Of a stretch of DNA of 8,188 nucleotides, positions 5,623 through 8,188 are shown one piece after another; within the stretch, counting starts at the first letter, position 1, and the number at the start of each line of letters is the position of its first letter. Origin of the DNA: an uncultured Trueperaceae bacterium (GTDB lineage: Bacteria; Deinococcota; Deinococci; Deinococcales; Trueperaceae); the NCBI GenBank assembly GCA_937911855.1, contig CALDPK010000178.1, forward strand, positions 1-8,188. Reading direction: 5' to 3'. A model generated the notes under the pieces. It saw only the letters and a list, made by a program, of their open reading frames with translations, was not told where the DNA came from and did no database searches. The position numbers and the translations under genes were made by a program.

Positions 5623-6558
5623 TCACCCTGCTGCGAGCGCCTCCTGCACCAGCTTCTCGAACCTCACCCGGTCGTAACTGATCAGCAGGCGGGCATTCTC
5701 GGAATTGCCGGTCTGCCTGCTCCAGTCCACGACTGTTGCCCCACGGGTCAGCTGCCCGGCAAGCTCCATCTTCACTGGACGCGACTCGACTTCAAGGGCA
5801 CCATCGGGCTGCAGTGCCCACGCCATAGCCAGGCCATCGGCAGAGCACCAGAGCGGGCCGAGCCGATCAGCTGACCAGCGCCTTGAGCGGCGGGAGATCT
5901 CCTCGTAGAAGGCAGCCCGCGGGTTACCTGCAGCGAGCCATGCTTCAACCTTCTCTACTGGCAGTCCGTGGTCAAGGGTGGCCTGCCAGTCCGTCAAGTC
6001 GAGTTGGGGGAATGATTCGAGGACGATGTGGGCTGCTTCGGGGTCGAACGCGAAGTTGAACTCAGCTGCAGGCGTGATGTTGCCTCGTGCCGCGACGGCG
6101 CCGCCCATCACGACCAGGCGGCTGATGCGCTGCGGAAGTGTCGGATCAAGCTTCACAGCCAGCGCCAGGTTGGTCAGCGGCCCCAGCGCAACCAGAACCA
6201 GCCGGCCGGTATGTTCGTGAGACAGCCGCAGGATCGCCAGCGCAGCATGTTCCGCCTCGGCTTCAGCCGAGGCTGGTTGGTATGCGACGTCGCCGAACCC
6301 GTTGCGGCCGTGAATACCCGAGGCATCGGGCGCAGCGTGAATGAGTGGTGCCGCTGAACCTGCGAACACCTTTACTCTGGACGGGGCCATCTCGGCCAGT
6401 TTGAGCGCGTTCGCCAGGGTGCGTTCAAGGCCGACGTTGCCAGCTGTGACGGTCAGCCCTACGACCTCGTGGTTCGGGTCGTTCAGGGCCATGAAGATCG
6501 CCATTGCGTCGTCAACGCCCGGATCAGTGTCGATAAGCAGCGGAATTCGCTCGTGCAT
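5623..6558 (-). CDS. Nucleoside hydrolase (inosine/uridine-preferring family)
   Basis: A 311-residue cytosolic calcium-dependent N-ribohydrolase that splits nucleosides into base and ribose for salvage. The calcium-site signature DTDPGVDDAMA is at 10-20 (Asp10, Asp12, Asp16, Asp17). Other expected elements are IHGRNG (82-87), ALGPLTNLALA with Thr129, the AEFNFAFDPEAA block with Asn168 and Asp172, and the C-terminal calcium ligand Asp241 in SADGLAMAWAL. Length is normal for the family. The His that usually precedes this last Asp in pyrimidine/non-specific enzymes is Ala240 here, which could shift base preference. The ATG (6556-6558) has no clear Shine-Dalgarno. It diverges from an HD-domain nucleotide hydrolase, and its 3' end converges on hxlR. 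Family assignment is secure, substrate is not. Confidence 0.93.
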   Translation of the reverse strand: MHERIPLLIDTDPGVDDAMAIFMALNDPNHEVVGLTVTAGNVGLERTLANALKLAEMAPSRVKVFAGSAAPLIHAAPDASGIHGRNGFGDVAYQPASAEAEAEHAALAILRLSHEHTGRLVLVALGPLTNLALAVKLDPTLPQRISRLVVMGGAVAARGNITPAAEFNFAFDPEAAHIVLESFPQLDLTDWQATLDHGLPVEKVEAWLAAGNPRAAFYEEISRRSRRWSADRLGPLWCSADGLAMAWALQPDGALEVESRPVKMELAGQLTRGATVVDWSRQTGNSENARLLISYDRVRFEKLVQEALAAG

Positions 6559-6611
6559 GCATCATTATGGCCCGGATGCGCTTCCGCCGATGGTTTCGCC
6601 GCGAGCGGTTG

Positions 6612-6617
6612 TAAGAT
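6612..6617 (+). promoter_or_regulatory. Possible -10 box for a leaderless HD-hydrolase transcript
   Basis: TAAGAT matches five of six consensus bases and ends 8 bp before the A of ATG 6626, the spacing expected between a -10 box and a transcription start. Together with the absence of a Shine-Dalgarno this suggests leaderless translation. No clear -35 box is seen. Confidence 0.3.
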
Positions 6618-6625
6618 GAGCGCTT

Positions 6626-7174
6626 ATGGAATCCGGAATAGCTGCGGCGCGCGAACTCGCCAGGCAGAAACACGGTGACTTCAGCCTGCCTGACGTTGCA
6701 CAGACGCCGATGTTCGAGCACATCACCGAGGTTGCCACCCTGGTTGAGGAAGCGGGCGGTACGGCCGAGATGATCACCGCCGCCTGGCTGCATGACGTGG
6801 TCGAGGACACGGACGTCACCATCGAGCAGGTTCGCGAACAGTTCGGCGCGGGAGTCGGCAACCTGGTTGACGGGCTGACCGATCCTGCTGATTACGAGAG
6901 CAGGCCGCTGGAGGAGCGCAAGCAGTTGCAGGCGGAGAGGATCCGCGCCCTGGGCGATGACGTCAAGCGCATCAAACTGTGCGATCAGCTGTCCAACGTC
7001 CGCCGCGTGACGGAAAGGCCCCCGCTCGACTGGACTCAAGAAAAGCAGTGGACCTACATCGAAGGTGCGCGCAAGATTGCAAACGAGTGCAGGGGACTGT
7101 GGCCTCACGTCGACGCAGAATTCGACAGAGTATATGAGATCGCCAGGGAGAAGTATGGGCAGTCAGATGCTTGA
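6626..7174 (+). CDS. HD-domain (p)ppGpp hydrolase-like protein (MESH1/SpoT hydrolase type)
   Basis: A 182-residue single-domain protein with the manganese-binding HD pattern of the RelA/SpoT hydrolase domain: His32, HDVVEDTDVT with His56-Asp57 and the catalytic Glu60-Asp61, the FGxxVxxLVDGLTD stretch (73-86), and KLCDQLSNV with Asp120. In SpoT and in stand-alone small alarmone hydrolases (MESH1), these residues remove the 3'-pyrophosphate from ppGpp. Length is close to that of MESH1 and there is no synthetase, TGS or ACT domain. Two usual KLADK/RL positions differ (Cys119, Gln121). It may be a small alarmone hydrolase or a related nucleotide phosphohydrolase. No Shine-Dalgarno is visible. TAAGAT (6612-6617) lies 8 bp before the ATG, where a leaderless message would put its -10 box. 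Confidence 0.87.
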   Translation: MESGIAAARELARQKHGDFSLPDVAQTPMFEHITEVATLVEEAGGTAEMITAAWLHDVVEDTDVTIEQVREQFGAGVGNLVDGLTDPADYESRPLEERKQLQAERIRALGDDVKRIKLCDQLSNVRRVTERPPLDWTQEKQWTYIEGARKIANECRGLWPHVDAEFDRVYEIAREKYGQSDA

Positions 7175-7217
7175 TTCGGTGAATGTCATCACGCTGTTTT
7201 TGTGACGAGGAGTCAGC

Positions 7218-7595
7218 TTAGCAGTCGATGTCGGCGCCAGCCTGACGTTGAGCCAGTGCCCTGGTGATGAACTCCCGCATTCTTGTATCAGCTACTTTGC
7301 GGGTCTTGCTGAACCGGATGCAGCCTTTGCCCATGCTCAGGTCTTTGAGCAGTTCACCAGCCGGGTCGACCTTGCTGATGTCACCGACGTAGAAACTGAC
7401 GTAGTGCTTCTGGGCGTTAAGACCGAAGAGGCCGCCCTGATCGTCGTCGTAACTGAGCATGCGGTATTTGATTTCTTCTTTGATATCCGGAGCCAGTTCG
7501 AATACCAGGTTTCTCAGTTCGATGAGCGTGTCGCGTCGCCAGTCCGCATCCAGGGCAGCGAGGTATTCCTCAGGGGTCGCCACGTCATATTGCAT
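7218..7595 (-). CDS. DUF1801 (YdhG-like) family protein
   Basis: A 125-residue cytosolic protein with the DUF1801/YdhG pattern: an N-terminal TPEEYLAALDADWRRDTLIELRNLVFELAPDIKEEIKYRMLSY region (7-49), a central sheet containing GLFGLNAQKHYVSFYVGD (55-72), and a C-terminal GKGCIRFSKTRKVADTRMREFI segment (89-110) in which the GKG-IRF block is typical. The fold is related to YjbR/CyaY (frataxin-like), and members have been proposed to act in iron handling, but biochemical roles are mostly unknown. Start ATG at 7593-7595 has only a weak ribosome site. It is convergent with the HD hydrolase gene, 43 bp away, and otherwise alone. Confident in family, not in function. Confidence 0.85.
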   Translation of the reverse strand: MQYDVATPEEYLAALDADWRRDTLIELRNLVFELAPDIKEEIKYRMLSYDDDQGGLFGLNAQKHYVSFYVGDISKVDPAGELLKDLSMGKGCIRFSKTRKVADTRMREFITRALAQRQAGADIDC

Positions 7596-7669
7596 GCAGC
7601 AATCATAGGCCGGTCAGCTCCGCTGGTTCAGGTTGTAGTTTCTATGGTCAGGAACAGTTGGCTTTCTAA

Positions 7670-8101
7670 CTTCTGCCAGTTGTAGTTCCCCACGCTGGCA
7701 GCGGGGTCCTGTTCGGTGCTGGCGCCGGCATCACGGTGCGCGATAGCGGCCCCGCGAACCCGGGGGCAATTCTTGCAATCGGCACCGCGGACGAGCCCAT
7801 TGTCATGACAGCTGATGTGGCGGAAGCGGGACCGGATCACTGGGATGGCGTGGCGATTTCGTCGACCGGGTCCAGCCGGGTGCAGCATGCGGAAATCGGC
7901 TTCGGCGGCGGCCGGACCGGCATGTCGATACCGGACAACAACGGCGCCAACATCATCGTCTCGGGCAACGCCGTCCTTGACGTGTCGGATTCCCACCTGC
8001 ACGACGCCCCGCTCTGCCTGGAGAGAATTCCGGGAGGAACACTGCTCCTGACGGGCAGCAACAACACGACTGCAGGTTGCAGCGACGTCGATATGCCTTA
8101 G
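7670..8101 (+). pseudogene. Right-handed beta-helix protein fragment, start missing
   Basis: The open frame of 143 codons has the look of a pectate-lyase-like parallel beta-helix: repeated short strands, a VLFGAGAGITV rung, GTADEPIVMTAD, HWDGVAISS, and a pattern of the type RVQHAEIGFGGG, followed by NNGANIIVSGNAVLDVSDSHLHDAP. Proteins of this kind are usually long, secreted and carry a signal peptide. Here the frame opens right after a TAA (7667-7669), and the first usable start (GTG 7736) would cut into a rung and has no ribosome site. No signal peptide is present, and none of the upstream frames back to 7596 encodes a recognisable helix start. The likeliest reading is the C-terminal remnant of a larger gene. 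A short working protein is possible but less likely. Confidence 0.5.
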
Positions 8102-8135
8102 GCGGCCGCTCCCGCGTGTACCTGCAGAAGCCTCG

Positions 8136-8160
8136 GAGGCCGCACTGTTGCTGCGGCCTC
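8136..8160. terminator. Strong hairpin, probable terminator after the beta-helix fragment
   Basis: GAGGCCGCA (8136-8144) and TGCGGCCTC (8152-8160) form a perfect GC-rich 9-bp stem with a 7-base loop, 34 bp after the beta-helix stop. The stem is terminator-grade, but the plus-strand tail (TGTTCAC) is only weakly U-rich and the minus-strand tail is not U-rich, so it may act with Rho or as an RNA-stabilising end. Confidence 0.5.
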
Positions 8161-8188
8161 TGTTCACTCCGTGAGCTGGTCGCAGAAG

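Noticed and set aside
7186..7208. Possible terminator hairpin between the HD hydrolase and DUF1801 genes
   Set aside because: TCATCAC and GTGACGA pair at only 6 of 7 positions, the stem is AT/GC-mixed and weak, and the T-run lies in the loop rather than after the stem.
7628..8167. Minus-strand open frame of 179 codons across the beta-helix region
   Set aside because: The translation is Arg/Ala/Gly-rich without recognisable motifs, whereas the plus-strand frame shows beta-helix rungs; treated as a shadow.
1..8188. tRNA, rRNA, CRISPR array, insertion sequence ends, riboswitch, prophage genes
   Set aside because: Looked for by eye on both strands; no regular repeat-spacer array, cloverleaf, transposase or conserved rRNA stretch was found.

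Overview
The window is bacterial chromosomal DNA, GC-rich (roughly 60% by eye), with short intergenic gaps, good Shine-Dalgarno sites on several genes and standard start codons. The mix of genes (a copper nitrite reductase with an extra cupredoxin domain, drug/metabolite exporters, an M20D amidohydrolase, an HxlR regulator, a nucleoside hydrolase and a small alarmone-type HD hydrolase) would fit a free-living aerobic or facultative heterotroph. A Chloroflexota-like origin is possible, but nothing here fixes the phylum. No rRNA, tRNA, CRISPR array, insertion sequence or phage gene was seen.

Region 1 (1-1273). On the minus strand is a nirK-type copper nitrite reductase, entering from the left edge (its 3' end lies outside). 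It has an N-terminal lipid/signal-like segment, an added plastocyanin-type type-1 copper domain and the first NirK cupredoxin domain. It is then interrupted by an in-frame TAG, and the family sequence clearly resumes on the other side of that codon up to the window edge. The nirK-MFS divergent spacer carries two dyads and a possible minus-strand -10 box.

Region 2 (1274-3951). On the plus strand, a 14-TM DHA2-type MFS exporter is followed after 44 bp by an M20D amidohydrolase. The two are probably co-transcribed.

Region 3 (3955-5599). On the minus strand, a cytosolic DsbA/FrnE-like thiol oxidoreductase is followed by an EmrE-like SMR exporter. Diverging from them is an HxlR-family regulator with an N-terminal cysteine. 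The dsbA-hxlR spacer contains a 45-bp interrupted inverted repeat (15 of 18 arm positions match) and a separate 16-bp palindrome. This looks like a self-contained redox- or electrophile-responsive module: sensor/repressor, oxidoreductase and exporter.

Region 4 (5623-7595). A nucleoside hydrolase (minus) diverges from a MESH1/SpoT-type HD hydrolase (plus), which converges on a DUF1801 protein (minus). The first two link to nucleoside and nucleotide turnover.

Region 5 (7596-8188). A plus-strand right-handed beta-helix coding fragment has no proper start or signal peptide, so it is probably a gene remnant. It is followed by a perfect 9-bp-stem hairpin near the right edge.
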